From Fagopyrum homotropicum (taxonomy: Eukaryota > Streptophyta > Magnoliopsida > Caryophyllales > Polygonaceae), in contig BSWB01000005.1 in assembly GCA_033239125.1 (NCBI GenBank), forward strand, positions 102,857,994 to 102,921,993: a stretch of DNA of 64,000 nucleotides. The letters are read 5' to 3'. Below are positions 11,757 through 24,061 of this stretch, piece after piece. The notes below the pieces were generated by a model that was given only the letters and a program-made list of their open reading frames with translations, made no database searches and was not told where the DNA came from. A program made the translations under genes and the position numbers. Numbering within the stretch: position 1 is the first letter of the stretch; each line of letters starts with the position of its first letter.

Positions 11757-12598
11757 TCAAGCAAATTGGTTGCAAGCTACATCCAAACTCCAACTTGTGC
11801 ATATAGATTTATGTGGCCCAATTACTCCAACATCAAACAGCGGAAAAAGGTACATATTCACCTTGATTGATGATTTTAGCCGCAAGCTATGGGTTTTCTT
11901 TTTGCAGGCCAAGTCATAAGCATTTAGTGTCTTCAAAAGATACAAAATGTTGGTGGAAGAAGAGGCTAACTCAGTTCTAGAAAGCCTAAGAACAGATAGA
12001 GACGGGGAGTTTCTTTCACAAGAATTCAAATATTTTTGTGACGATACGGGAATCAGAAGGCAACTCACAACAGCCCTGACACCCCAACAAAATGGGTTGG
12101 CCATAAAAAATGCTACCATATTAAATATGATTAGATGTATACTCAATGACACCAAGGTGCCTAATGTTTTTTGGCCTAAAATAGTAGCACGGTCTTCATA
12201 TGTCCTCAATAGTAGTCCAACTTCTATCAACAAAGAACACCTCCCCCCCCAATAACTATGGAGTGGATCAAAACCCAAAGTTGATCAGTTTCGAGTGTTC
12301 GGGTGTGTGTTATGTGCATGTACCTGATCAACAAAGAAATAAGGTGGATGTAAAGAGAAAAAAGTGTTTCTTTACTGGTATCTCATCTAAATCCAAGGCT
12401 TGCAAGGCCTACAATCCAGTCACCAAGAAGGTGATTGTAAGCAAAGATGTTGTCTTTCATGAAAGTGAAGGGTGGACTGTAGATCCTGGAGATGTTGAAG
12501 TAGAAATTAAGTTACAGTGGGATGACTTTAATGAAAGTATAGTAGATTTCGATATGGAGTTTGATGAAAAGCAATGCAATATCAACTCAAGGGGATAA
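11757..12598 (+). pseudogene. Copia-1 integrase remnant
   Basis: The frame near 11757-11930 shows the integrase core start (IDLCGPITP...IFTLIDDFSRKLWVFF). It continues in 11947-12255 with RTDRDGEFLSQEF and a QQNGLAIKN block, normally QQNGVAERKN, so the catalytic neighbourhood is altered. An 8-base C run at 12243-12250 shifts the frame into 12200-12598, which carries the downstream block VCYVHVPDQQRNK and VIVSKDVVFHE. An in-frame stop also sits near 11918. The enzyme would insert the cDNA in the genome. Confidence 0.8.
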
Positions 12599-12899
12599 TC
12601 AATTGTTTATACCTATCTCGAACCAAGGTACTAACTCACAAACCTATCATGATTCACAAGAAGAGAGTGTACCAAAAACTAGTGAAATTCAGTAAAAAAA
12701 TGACAATTTGGGCCCACGCGTGAGATCCAAACCCTCATTGCATGATAACTATGAGATGGACAATGTTATCATGGACATTAGTGATCACTATGAAATGTGA
12801 AATATCATCCTAGACATGAGTGATCATTATGCCTTGCAAGTTGACAAAAGGGATCCAAATAGATATGAAGATGCAGTAATGGAAGATAAATGGAGAAAG

Positions 12900-13860
12900 A
12901 ATATGGAGTTGAAAATTTAGTCTATTGAGAAGAATGACACTTGGAAATTGACCAGCTTACCGCCAGGATCAAACCAATTGGAGTTAAATGGATCTACAAG
13001 ACAAAATTGAATGAGCTCAAGCAAAAGGAGAAGTACAAAGACAAATTAGTTTCTAAAGGCTATTCTCAAAAGGAGGGCATCAACTTTACTGAGGTATTTG
13101 CACCAGTGGCTAGGTGGGGTACTATTAGAACTCTCTTGTCTCTTGTTACACACTAGGGTTGACTTGTTTATCACTTAGATATGAAAAATGCATTCTTGTA
13201 TGGAGAATTCACAACGAAAGTATTTGTTGTCCAACCTCCAGGATTTGAGAAAGTAGGGGAGGAAGATAAAGTCTACAAATTAAAGAAGGCTTTATATGGT
13301 TTAAAGCAAGCGCCAAGAGCGTGATATAGTAAAATTGAGCAGTATTTTCTCAATGCAGGTTTCGAAAGATGTTCATATGAATATACATTGTTTGTCAAAG
13401 GGCAAAAATTTGATAATTCTCCTAATGAGTCTCTAAGTTGATCTAATGTATGTTAGCAGTAATGAAACCATGGTGCAAGAGTTGAAAGCCAATGTGCAAG
13501 CCATGTTTAAAATGATTGATTTGGCAAGATGTAGTTTTTTTTGGAGTTGCAGTTCTGCAGTCCAATTATGGCATATTCATTTGTCAACAAAAATATGTTA
13601 AAGAGCTCATTGAGAAGTTCGGACTTCTTGATAGTAATCACGTGAGAAACCCTATTACTCTAGGAAGCAAGATCACACTTCATGGAGAAAGAGTTCTAGT
13701 GGACAACACACAATATAAACAACTTGTTGGTAGCCTTCAATATCACAACAACACGCCCAAATCTCATGTATGTTGTATGTCTTCTCAGTAGATACATGGT
13801 CTCACCAACAAGATTGCATATGCAAGCTACAAAACGAGTGTTGAGATATCTGAAGGCCAC
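12900..13860 (+). pseudogene. Copia-1 reverse transcriptase remnant
   Basis: Pieces of the copia RVT_2 domain in different frames: IGVKWIYKTK and INFTEVFAPVARWGTIRTLL at 12941-13156, LDMKNAFLYGEF near 13175, LKKALYGLKQAPRA at about 13278-13320 followed by a stop, then QKYVKELIEKFGLLDSN and the PTRLHMQATKRVLRYLK block up to about 13850. The YVDD catalytic part near 13450 is interrupted. At least three frame changes are needed to connect the pieces. Confidence 0.8.
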
Positions 13861-14424
13861 TCTAGAGTTTGGCATATGGTATGGAAGAGGAGTTGGGGAT
13901 AAAGCATTCCCGGGCTATACAAATAATGATTATGCAGGGGATGAGGATGATAGAATGAGCATAAGTGACTGTGATTTCTTCTTTTCTAGTGGAGCAATTT
14001 CGTGGGCCTCTAGAAAGCACCTAGTAATCACTCTATCAACTACAACATATGAGTTTGTAACAACAACTTCATGTACAACTCAATGTGTATGGATAATGTG
14101 AGTGTTGAGCAAATGGGTTGGTTGAAAAGTGTCAAGAATGACAGCATAATATTTCATGTCAATAGTTCTACGATCAAGCTGTCCAGAAATCTAGTACTAC
14201 ATGTCTGGAGCAAGCACATAGATGTGAGATTTCATTTCCTAAGGATTTGGTCAAGGAATTCCCAATTGAACTTTGATCATTGTGGCGCAACTCATCAAAT
14301 CGTTGATATAATGACAAAGGCAGTGAAGCTTGATGTGTACGAAAATCTTAGGTCCAAACTTGGCATCAAAAAGACGACAAACATAATCCAAGGGAGTATG
14401 TTGTCTGAAAATACAAGCACTTAA
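13860..14424 (+). pseudogene. Copia-1 RNase H remnant
   Basis: The frame 13724-14101 contains GYTNNDYAGDEDDRMSISD, the usual GYSDADWAGD...RKSTSG block with its aspartates partly kept, and ISWASRKHLVITLSTTTYEF (normally SW.SKKQ..V.LSTTEAE). The next frame, 14071-14424, holds the C-terminal block with SKHIDVRFHFLR and ATHQIVDIMTKAV, the standard end of copia pol. Confidence 0.8.
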
Positions 14425-14460
14425 ACTCTAACCTGAGCCGGTTGAGTTTTGGGGAAGACA

Positions 14461-14727
14461 TGTTGGTTCATTATGTCTTATCTTATTTATTGCTTATTTT
14501 TAGGAGTCGGTTGGTCATTTAGTTTATGCATATTTACTTTCAACTTCGAATTGCATTTTAGTGGGATAAGTTAGTGGGTCATTAGTCACTTAATTAAATT
14601 GAGTCATCCGTAAGATTAGCATGTGATCGTGGAAACAATTACATTATTTCTCAAGTGTATTTATGTTGTTTCTTCCTTCAATGAAAATCATCTGAGAGTG
14701 CACAGCTATTTGATCTTGTTTACAACA
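14461..14727 (+). repeat. Copia-1 3' LTR
   Basis: It starts TGTTGGTTCATTATG and ends TTTACAACA. Directly upstream is the polypurine tract TTTTGGGGAAGACA. After the LTR comes AGCTC, the right target-site copy. Confidence 0.85.
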
Positions 14728-14956
14728 AGCTCATCCTTTGATTTTTTGCAATATCACTTGTTCCACCTAGTAAATAAACCGATAAAAAGAGTAGGCAAGG
14801 ATATATTTATACCATTAGGAATACCCATAGCAAATTCATCAAATTAGTAACCTACAACACAAAAGAAGAGAATAAACTATACATGAGACAACTATGTGAA
14901 CTTCATTTATGAGGTACGAGAAAAGTACAGAAACTAACAAGGAAATAAACAATCAA

Positions 14957-15121
14957 GGGTCAACTCGTCAAGCACAGATTATGGGATTATTGGAGGGATT
15001 ATTGTATTCGAATTACTTTGGAGATTATTTTGACCAAATACACTTGGATTATCGATTACGGGAGGGATTATTGAAAATAATAATCTTGCAAACTAATCCG
15101 TGGGGCTTGCCCAACGGACCC
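14957..15121. mobile_element. MITE-like element with imperfect inverted ends (165 bp)
   Basis: The left end starts GGGTC; the right end, read on the other strand, starts GGGTCCGTTGGGCAAGCC. The two ends are alignable for about 40 bp with mismatches. The GGGTCCGTTTGG-type terminus is common in plant PIF/Harbinger and hAT MITEs. Internal GGGATTATT repeats are present. No clean target-site duplication was found, so the superfamily is not assigned. Confidence 0.4.
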
Positions 15122-15320
15122 TAAGTCTTTGTTAGTTTCATGTTTAATTCCAAAATAAATATTTTTTGAGAGGAATTTTTTCAAATACTTGTTATGCACA
15201 ATTTATTCATCAAGTAAATATCAAAATGAATGAACATATCAATTCCTATAGCTAAATTGGGGTGTAACCAGCATCACACGACTCTATTAGCAACTTATGC
15301 GCACCAAAGCTCCAAATGAT

Positions 15321-15585
15321 AACCATTTTGATATCAATATCATATCTCTCTCACCAAACAAATAACCAAATACGTAAAAAAAAAATTATCTAACAACAAA
15401 AAAAATCAAATAAGAGAACATTTAAACAAATCGTAGTATTAAAATGAAAGCCAAATATTGCATACATTACAAACATAATCATCCGGCTTCCATGAAACTC
15501 TAGTTGAATCGACCAAGAGGGGACCAGAAGGTGAAAAGAAAACTGCTCTTGGCAATGGAGATATGATATTGATATCAAAATGGTT
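15321..15585. repeat. 28-bp perfect inverted repeat, 209-bp spacer
   Basis: The 28 bp at 15321-15348 (beginning AACCATTTTG) are the exact reverse complement of 15558-15585. The arms would form a strong stem with a long loop. No gene is seen in the loop. Possible origins are a MITE, a foldback element or a small-RNA hairpin; the sequence alone does not decide. Confidence 0.85.
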
Positions 15586-16259
15586 TTCCGTTGCATGAAG
15601 GAAGAATAAACACTTAGAAACCGTCAGTAACACTTGAATATGATTATATTTAGAGATAAAGTTTAAATTGATATATTTAAAGATAAGGTCAAACTGATAA
15701 ATGATTAGAGGGTTACTATTTATTTGTAAGAATATTTGTTTTACTATATCAAGGATATATATTTGATCTAGAAAAAAAAGAGGGAAATAAATTTTGAATA
15801 AGTCGAAAACTCAAAAGGAGGCTATGGAAAAAGTCAGGGGCTCGGACTGACATTAAGATGGGTAATAAGAAGATAAGGAACGATGTGAGAATAGTGAGCT
15901 CATCTATGAAAAATGAAATGTGTGATTAGGTGAAAATCCGAAAGATGCTTAGGCAAAATTAGTGAAATAGAAAAGAGTGAATTCTAGAATGCATTCACTT
16001 GTTTCGGAGTGATATGGAGGTTTTGGGTAGATTCCGTTCCTGAGTTGATTGACAACTATAGAAGGATGAAGAAATATGCACGAAGAAGTTGTAAGGTTTC
16101 TTCTCTTTAATTTTGTTGTATGTCTAATAATGTTAGGTCCAAGAGCAGTCCGTAAGTCTTTTATGAATACGTTTTCCATTTGTGTAATTGTGATGGTTCG
16201 GATTGGGCTCTATAACCTTGATGCACATATTTAATTTTAGAGAAAATAAAGCACATCAA

Positions 16260-17905
16260 ACAGGCCCGTAGGTGCAAAGCTATCATCTTCTTCAAGGGGG
16301 TTAGACATCAGAAAATCCAAAGTCACAAATATCGCACTACATTATAAATTTATGGAAGCTATTGGCTGAACCAAAATTTATGTGGCTTTAGGTAGTAGGT
16401 GAAAAGTACCTAAAGAATGTTAACATCCTAGAATACACTCTTAAAGGAAAATGATCTTGGCAATGGAAAAGGCTCGTAAGTTTGTTTTTTTTTAAAAAAA
16501 AGGGGCTTAGATGGAAAGTGGAAAATGGTGAATACATTAAAGTTTGGACTGACAACTAGATAATGCTTGAACCAATAATTAGTTTGACACCACCCAACTC
16601 AATCTTTAACACATACCTTAGGGTATGTGAGCTAATAACACCCGATTGAACATGGGATATGAGGAAAATTGAAAACACACTTAGTGGGATGATCTCAAAT
16701 TATGTATCATCCAAATTCGAAACCATCCAAATACCTACCAGGAAATGTACCAATAGACTCTATTGGGCACCGAACAAACATGGATGGTTCTCCACTAAGT
16801 CAACCGTGGATCTGATCAATAAGGAAAAAAGAATGGAGAAGTATGAATGTTCATGGATCTGGGGGCTAGATATCCCCCTAAAAATAAAATATTTTATATA
16901 AAAAATTACAAAAGGGCGTAGAGACTAAGGAGAAACTAAGAACGCGGAACATTGTTGTTCCAATGGAGTGCATATTGTGTAATCACAACTTGGAAGACGT
17001 GAGATATCTATTGTTTGACTGTCCAATAACAAAACAGACACCGACAAATATGGTACCAAGTTCGAGTAATTCTTTTAATAGTATTACCGTCCAAGTGAAG
17101 CACTTAACTATCTCAAAGGTCTCTTTGAGAGGGAAGATTTGAGGAGCGTCTTCTTCACGTGGTGGAGTATATGTTACTTTAGAAACCACGTGGTGTTTAA
17201 TAACATAAATTTTTTAAAAAAGAATAAATTTGAGGATTATACTCCATTCCATATTAATGCATCGAAAGAATCAAAGAAAGAAGAAGATAATGACTTGCCA
17301 ACTAAGGAAATACGGCATAGTAGGAGAAAAATAAGAAATATAAATTGGGAACCACCAAATAACCATTTGGTGAAAATTAATTCTGATGGGTGTGTATTGG
17401 GTAATGAATTTTCCGCTTATGGTTACATCATTCGAGACCAATATGCCAATGTTGTAATTGTGGACTATGGAAAGCTCTCCCGATCATCAATTTTTCAAAC
17501 TGAAACACATGCCATGTTGAAAGGGTTTTAAAAACTTGACCTACGGAAGATCGAGATCGAGGGAGACAATCTAAGCCTGATAAAATGTGTCATATGAGAT
17601 TGGAAACCACCTTGGCAAGCAGAAATTCTTTTCGACAACGTCGTATTTTTTCACAGTTTTTAGAGAAAGAACGGCTTAAGCATATTTGTAGGGAAATAAA
17701 CACCGTGACCGATTATCCCAAGCCAGTTGATCATTGCTGCCAATGTTGATTTCCCACATGTAGTTAATGAGCTCATCCTTTTCGATTCGTCTCAACGACC
17801 GGTGACGAGGAGAAGATCCTGACCCGTCTCAGCACCATTTCCCATCGTAGATGACCCCTCGGGCCATTAGTTTACCAGCTTCTGCTTTCTAGAAAAAAAA
17901 AAAAA
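16260..17905 (+). mobile_element. Decayed LINE (L1-type) 3' part with poly(A) tail
   Basis: Conceptual translation in several frames gives the typical C-terminal half of plant non-LTR reverse transcriptases: a block ending LWKLLAEPKFMWL near 16350, GLRWKVENGEYIKVW near 16500-16540, then a zf-RVT-like part at 16659-16901 (WAPNKHGWFSTKSTVDLI and a WIWGLDIPLKIKYFI ending). An RNase H domain follows at 17340-17700 with VKINSDGCV, the GYIIRD motif and EIEGDNLSLI. Many stops are present. A 13-base A run at 17893-17905 fits the LINE tail. It ends about 220 bp before the UCP2 start codon. Confidence 0.75.
17340..17700 (+). pseudogene. LINE RNase H domain remnant
   Basis: The RVT_3-type RNase H pattern is visible: W-E-P-P, then K-I-N-S-D-G (first catalytic Asp), G-Y-I-I-R-D, a Glu in Q-T-E-T-H-A, and E-G-D-N (third catalytic Asp). 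A stop after KGF at about 17530 and more stops downstream show it is not functional. The domain would remove RNA from the RNA-DNA hybrid in LINE replication. Confidence 0.7.
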
Positions 17906-18127
17906 GGTTATATCTTCTTCATGGTTAGTCGTTTGGTATGTCCCTCCCTCATTCCTCAACGCACCACCAAACACATTCCTAATTAAATAATAAATATTAC
18001 TCCTAAATTTCCCCCTTTGATTTCATACCCAGTCTCCAAAAACATTGGCCTTTTTCCCCAATTTTACTGCAGCGATCTCTCATCTTACCAACATTTCAGC
18101 TCATACCAGTCTGCCAATCCTTCTACC

Positions 18128-20977
18128 ATGGCAGATCTCGGCCCCCAAACCGAGATCTCCATCGCCGGTACCTTTTTCAGTAGCGCCATCGCCGCTTGTT
18201 TCGCTGAGGTCACTCCGATTTTCGTTTCTAGCATTTACATTTTCCAGTTCCTTGTTGATTCCATTTATAAATACCAGCTAATCATCGATTGACACGATCT
18301 TGTCTTAAACTTTTCGTCTACTGCAACTTCACTTTGTTATATAGGTTTCCTTTTGAGCTTTTTGTCTCACTTCCTATTTATATTACTCTAAATTCGGAAT
18401 TCAATTTTTTGCAGTTCTGTACACTTCCTTTGGACACAGCTAAAGTTAGGCTTCAACTGCAAAAGAAAGCAGCTCAAGGGGAAGATGATGATTTACCAAA
18501 GTATAAGGGTATGTTCGGTACTATGACTACCATTGCAAGGGAAGAAGGGTTACCAGCCCTATGGAAAGGAATCATACCCGGTCTACAGAGGCAATTCTTG
18601 TATGGTGGCCTACGAATTGGATTATATGATCCTGTGAGTTGGGAACTAGCTGTAGGCTGTAGCTGCGTTCAATCACAGACCCTTTAGGAAAAATGTGTTA
18701 ATACTGGTGCTTGCAATGCATGACTTTTGCAGTTTAAGCTCTTTTTTGCTGGCACTCTTCTCTTTGGAGGTGTTCCTTTGTTCCAAAAGATACTTGCTGC
18801 TCTAGCAACCGGTCAGTGGACTTTGTTTTTTTTCTTTAGATTAATGTACTTCATCTTCGCAGATCTGTGTGTTGTTTCGTAATTGACCAAACTTGCCGTT
18901 GCTTGTGTCATTTCTTTCCATTCTATCATTTTTTAGGGGCAATTGCTATATCTGTAGCCAATCCAACTGATCTGGTTAAGGTTCGACTTCAAGCTGAAGG
19001 GAAACTTCCACCTGGTGTTCCGAAGCGTTACTCCGGAGCTCTGGATGCTTATCTCACCATAATCAGACAGGTTATTTTGATTTGCAATCTTCCTTTCTTA
19101 TATTTTTGCTTTGTCAAATTTACTGTGTGTGTATACATGTGTGTGCTACTATAACAGGAAGGACTTTGGGCTTTATGGACTGGTCTTGGACCCAACATTA
19201 TTAGAAATGCTGTTATTAATGCAGCTGAGCTAGCCAGTTATGATCACGTGAAAGAGGTTATCAGATCACTGCATTGACTTATACATTCCACCCATTTATG
19301 CTTATTTCCAACTAACTATTCCCGTAAATGTGCAGACAATATTAGCAATTCCAGGGTTCACAGACAGTTTCTTTACTCATATGCTAGCAGGTCTTGGTGC
19401 AGGTTTTTTTGCAGTGTGCATTGGATCTCCTGTTGATGTGGTGAGCTCCTTCACATTTTGGGGGATGCAATTATATTTCATCTTGTTAAAGCTTAAAACC
19501 TTGTAGGTGGTTATATGCCCTCAACTAACAACATTTTGGGAGTAGCTTTGGTAGAATGAATCCAAACAGAAGAATTAAGAATAGAGAGATGCTAAGTACA
19601 ACCAGAAATATTTCGGGTTCACATGTTTAGTCAGAATAAAGAAGTACGTCTGCTTATTGTCATGGATACAATAGGATGATGGGAGTTTGGCTACCTCTGT
19701 AGTGGACCATTTATGATTTAGTTCAGTCACATTTTTTGTGTCTTACCTTTCTGCAGTTTAATCAGACTACACAAATGCTGAAAGGTTAGTAATTCATGTG
19801 AGGCTATAATCTCTGCAAATCAAATGAAAGAATTAGTGATACGAGGAACTTGAAGAAAACTGGACATCTCCACATGCTTAATCAGGAAAAAAAAGATTAA
19901 TTTCCATGATCGGGTCAAGTTCCAGTTCATTGGTTTCCTATAGCGTGGACATAATATAAATATGGGCTAAGTCACTCAAAATCAGGCCGGCTGATGTGCT
20001 TTTCCTGTTACCAGGTCAAATCTAGAATGATGGGAGATTCAACATACAAAAGCACAGTTGATTGCTTCATCAAGACATTGAAAAGTGAGGTACGTTGATA
20101 ATAAACTAGTATGGTAACACAATTTAGGTCTAGCATTTTTCGGTTGTTTATCTATAAATAGTCCATTCCTTATTGAACATGGATGCCTGATATCTGTTTT
20201 CTATTCAAACGTCTCAAATTCATATGCATTAATTGGAGCTTGCATTTTGCAGGGAGCATTGGCTTTTTATAAAGGTTTCCTTCCCAATTTTGGTCGGCTT
20301 GGTTCCTGGAACGCTGTCATGTTTCTCACATTTGAGCAGGTATAGAACTTTGTGGTCCGTTTTACTATCTCTGTTTTCCATAATTCTTTAGCTAAAACAC
20401 TTTCAAACTTCTATATATGCAATGACCAATGAAATACCGTTACGAATCCTACTTGGTAGGCCTTCATTTCAATTTACTATTGAAGTTAAAAGTAGAGGCG
20501 AAAAATTTGACAAAAATGGAACTCAGGCTCCATACTTTGATATCAGCTTTGCTCATGTAAACCGGACTTCATCTTGCTCTCAATACTTGAACACTAGCCT
20601 TCTGCTAGATGGCATAATTTTGTGCATGACTTTTCCACTACATGATGAATCATTTATTTAATGCATATCAATGAGATTAACTTCAGTAGAAATGGAAAGA
20701 TGTACATGAAGTATGCTATCTGGATCATCTGGTTGGATTTTTTGGGGTTTCCATCACCATGAAAATGTTGTGCAAGAGAAAAATTTACCAATGCTCCCAC
20801 TTTATGTGATTCTGCACGGGGATACATTTATGTGATTCCATAGTTTAACATAATACTAGCATCCAAGACTCAGTGGATGATTTTTGAGCTTGCATTTATG
20901 TGATTCTGCACAGTATACATTGTCCCCCATCGTACTTTTTATGGCAGGTCAAGAAGATCTTTCAAACACAAATATAG
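18128..20977 (+). CDS. UCP2: Mitochondrial uncoupling protein 2-like carrier (UCP2/PUMP2)
   Basis: An inner mitochondrial membrane carrier of the SLC25 family; plant UCPs dissipate the proton gradient and also exchange aspartate, glutamate and dicarboxylates. Nine exons with GT-AG borders: 18128-18208, 18415-18633, 18733-18811, 18937-19070, 19158-19256, 19336-19440, 20015-20089, 20253-20339, 20948-20977, giving 302 aa (family about 300). Three carrier repeats are visible, each with its PX[DE]XX[KR] signature: PLDTAKVR at 32-39, PTDLVKVR at 136-143 and PVDVVKSR at 236-243. UCP-type phrases include LWKGIIPGLQRQ, ALWTGLGPN and GSPVDVVKSRMMGDS. The N-terminus MADLGPQTEIS is closer to Arabidopsis UCP2 than UCP1 (recalled). 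Introns 6 and 8 are long (574 and 608 bp). No frameshift or stop was seen, so it appears functional. A LINE tail lies just upstream. Confidence 0.93.
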
Positions 20978-23900
20978 CATCCAACCCCTTTAGTTTCTCC
21001 ATCTTGCAACAATATGTACACCTGGGCGAGATTTCCGCCACATCTGTACAGGAGAAATATACCCATCCCCCTCTTTGTCTTGATTGATTCTACGTTGAAT
21101 GCAAGGTAACATTTATAGTATTCTCCTAGAGTGTAAGAATTACTAAGGACTTATCTCTTAGGCGGCGGATTGTGGCTCTGCTGTAGTAGCTGTTACTGTT
21201 AGGGAATGTCCTATCTAAACTTGCTGATGTATTTGTAATATACATTGGTATATTGAATATTTATTCTCATTAAGGTTTACCATTTTCATTGAATTTAGAC
21301 GGATTTATAAAAGTCGCTCATTCCTTTTGAGCCGAGTATTATCAAAACTGCCTACAAATGACAAAGTTTTATACGACAAAGACACAAAGACTACTAAATT
21401 ACAGGATTTACAGCATCATTATCAATCTTTACATCACTAGTATGCAATTCTAACCAAATAGTGTTCAAGTGATTTCAAGTGTTCTTTGGATTGTGTACCC
21501 TCTTGCATTTTAGAAGCAACTGGTTAGGGACTTTATTATGTAGACTCTCCAACTTCAACCACACAATGTTGTAGTATCCTAATAACATCTAGAATGCACA
21601 ACATGACTTTCAAATGAGCCTTTTCCTCCAATATGGCCATCTCAATGACTACTCGTTTCGTTTCTTGTGATATGACTACTCGTTTCTCCGATTCTATGGG
21701 TGCGTTCGGTTGAAGAACATTAAATCGACCTATTCAGGTTTCAACCTTCTTCTTGTAGTTTGGTACCGAACCGAAAATGGAGCGACTGAGATATGAGTTG
21801 AAGGGGCTGAAATGGTGACTGAATTCATCATAATTTTCAACTAATGCAAATGAAATTTGTTCCCTTCATCCTTTCCTCTCCTCATTTCTCCTTTATACAT
21901 ACCCTCATCAAGATGTCAACAACAATCCTCTTGATCCCACAAGTAATTACTCTTCTTCTTTTTCTCTCAATCCCATGTTTCAACTCGGTACCGAAAATGG
22001 GCTAAAACTTTTGTCTCTGCAAACTCTTCTCTTCTCCCTTATCTTCTTCTCTCTCAATCAGTTGTATCGGTCTTTGAGACTTTGTGCATATCTACTCCAA
22101 AATCCAGCTTTCCCATACATGAGACAAAATCAGCAAGCTCAGCTTTCTTATTAGCCAGGAGGATGACCAAAATCCAGCTTTTACATACATTAAACAAAAT
22201 CATCAACCAAAATCAGCAAAAAAAACAGCAACATAATCAACAACCAAAACAGAGGTAACATATTCTACTAATGGCTTGATTCTTCAGATCCTTAAGTTGA
22301 GGCTACTGAGCCCTTGACCCATCATATGCCTGCTCAAGTTTCTGAGAATGAAAAAAAAGTTTATTTTATTAAAAAAATAGTAAATTTATTACAATTGTTG
22401 TTTCTTATCTATTTGCTGTCAATTTGTTGTTTGTTGTCACGAATTGTTGTTCTTATGTTTACTCTGATCAAGCTAGAATGTCATGCAAGTGAAGAAGCTG
22501 GTGCGAGATTTTGAACACAACACTTCCTTACTACAGAGATTGCATTTTTCCTCCTTTGCAACATATATGTTATTTATTGACATATATTTGGAATGCTACC
22601 AATTGTTTTGTATTGATAATGATCATAATGAAATTATTGTACTACATGTGGTAGTTGTGACATGGACCAAAATCTGCACACTGAAAAACTTGAAGTAATG
22701 GTTGATTTGGATTTTAATTGTGTTACCAAACATGACTATTTCAAAACAGACAAGGCAAAATAAAAGGCAGATTTTTACATGATACAACTATCAATGAATG
22801 AAGAGGTTGATGAGTTCAGGAAGATGTTGTTGTCCTTTGGCTTTAGATGTTGAGCACAAGGAAGATGTTGTTGGCCTCTAGGGCAGAGCTTGTCAAGTTC
22901 GAGGTCATAGGGCAGAGCTTGTCATTTGTTGCATTTGGCAGTCATGCTTTAGATGCTCATAGGAGCTGTGCATTTCTTCTTAAGTTTCTTTTACTTTTCT
23001 CATGTGAACCACAAAGGCAAAGAAAACAAGAGCAATTCTTGTGCACAAAAAGAGAGATGAAAGCCCTTTTCGGTAATTTACCTCACAAATCAGTAACTTC
23101 ATCCTCTTTTCAACCAACATCAAAACTAAATAATTCATTTCATCTCCTTCAATTTCATTCTCATTTTTTCAACTTCACTTTTAGCTTCATCTCTAATAAT
23201 TCTCGATCCACCGAACTAACCCTATATCAATTAAAGGAGGTCTTGATACAAGGCCAACATAGAAATAAACATCCAAACACCCTCTATCTACACACCTAAA
23301 TGGTGCCTTGCTCGACAAGGATGATGCGGATTTGTGCTTATCCGTTAGTTAAATTAGTTAGTTTAGTTCAAAGTTTATCTTTTCAATAATTATTTTTAAA
23401 TTTTAAGTCTTTTTCTTTATCTTTTAAAGTTTGTTATGACCTCCTCTTAGCCGATAAATAGAAGTCATATTTTATTGTTTTAGTCAATATTATTTAATTA
23501 GCTAATACATTAGTAAATCAACGTTATAATTGGAGTCATACTTAACCTCTTCATTTGGTACTCGCTTCATTCAGTCTAAATTGAATTTGGTTTTGAATCC
23601 TTCTTCTCTTTTCGAATCTTTTTTTATATTAATGTTTTCTATTGTAATTGCAGTTCCTACGAGGTTGTTCATCACCCTAGCCACCGAAACCCTAATTATA
23701 CAAGGGTTGAATTTTTTGAGTTTTGTTTGATCTATTTAGATCAAATCGAGTTTCTTATTCTCTTTCTTTTTTCACTAACCAAATTGGTCATTCTAGCGCT
23801 TGTTCTTTGTAGTTTTCAAGGTACACAATATCATCATTGTTCAAACTCTCTTTGTCCTCTCTTGATTCCGACTCTTAGGACATACATGCTTAGAAAACCC

Positions 23901-24061
23901 GAGTATTAACAAGACATAAGAATTTTCTTGGAGGTGACAACAAAGATCCAATTCGAAATGATCGGACAAACACAAGGAAAGTCAATGTTTTACCTTTGAT
24001 TCACATCAATTGTTATCACAAGTTAGACAATCGTTTGAGATATTTGCATGCTTCATAATTA
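20978..24061. other. Intergenic DNA downstream of UCP2
   Basis: It begins with the probable UCP2 3' UTR (about 20978-21300). No convincing gene. Small duplications are present: CCAAAATCCAGCTTT at 22097 and 22168 (71-bp step) and AGGGCAGAGCTTGTCA at about 22880 and 22910. Near 21700 GGTGCGTTCGGTTGAA looks like the end of a hAT-type MITE, but its partner was not found. A 150-codon frame at 22847-23299 shows no motif. The stretch 23330-23960 has a GATAAATAG TATA-like box (23454-23462) and a pyrimidine-rich leader, reminiscent of an old LTR, with no proof. Confidence 0.45.

Larger units (their letters stand above)
9863..14727 (+). mobile_element. Ty1/copia LTR retrotransposon, decayed (Copia-1, 4.9 kb)
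   Basis: A complete but inactive copia element. The two LTRs (9863-10127 and 14461-14727) are clearly related but differ at many positions, so the insertion is old. The primer binding site TGGTATCAGAGCC follows the 5' LTR, and a purine tract (TTTTGGGGAAGACA) precedes the 3' LTR. The flanking 5 bp are GGCTC on the left and AGCTC on the right, a target-site duplication with one change. The domain order gag, integrase, reverse transcriptase, RNase H is the copia order. The frame is broken by stops and frameshifts throughout, including one at an 8-base C run (12243-12250). Confidence 0.9.

Noticed and set aside
22847..23299. 150-codon frame on the + strand
   Set aside because: No recognisable domain; the sequence contains small duplications and low-complexity Ser/Phe runs and is in a transposon-rich spacer.
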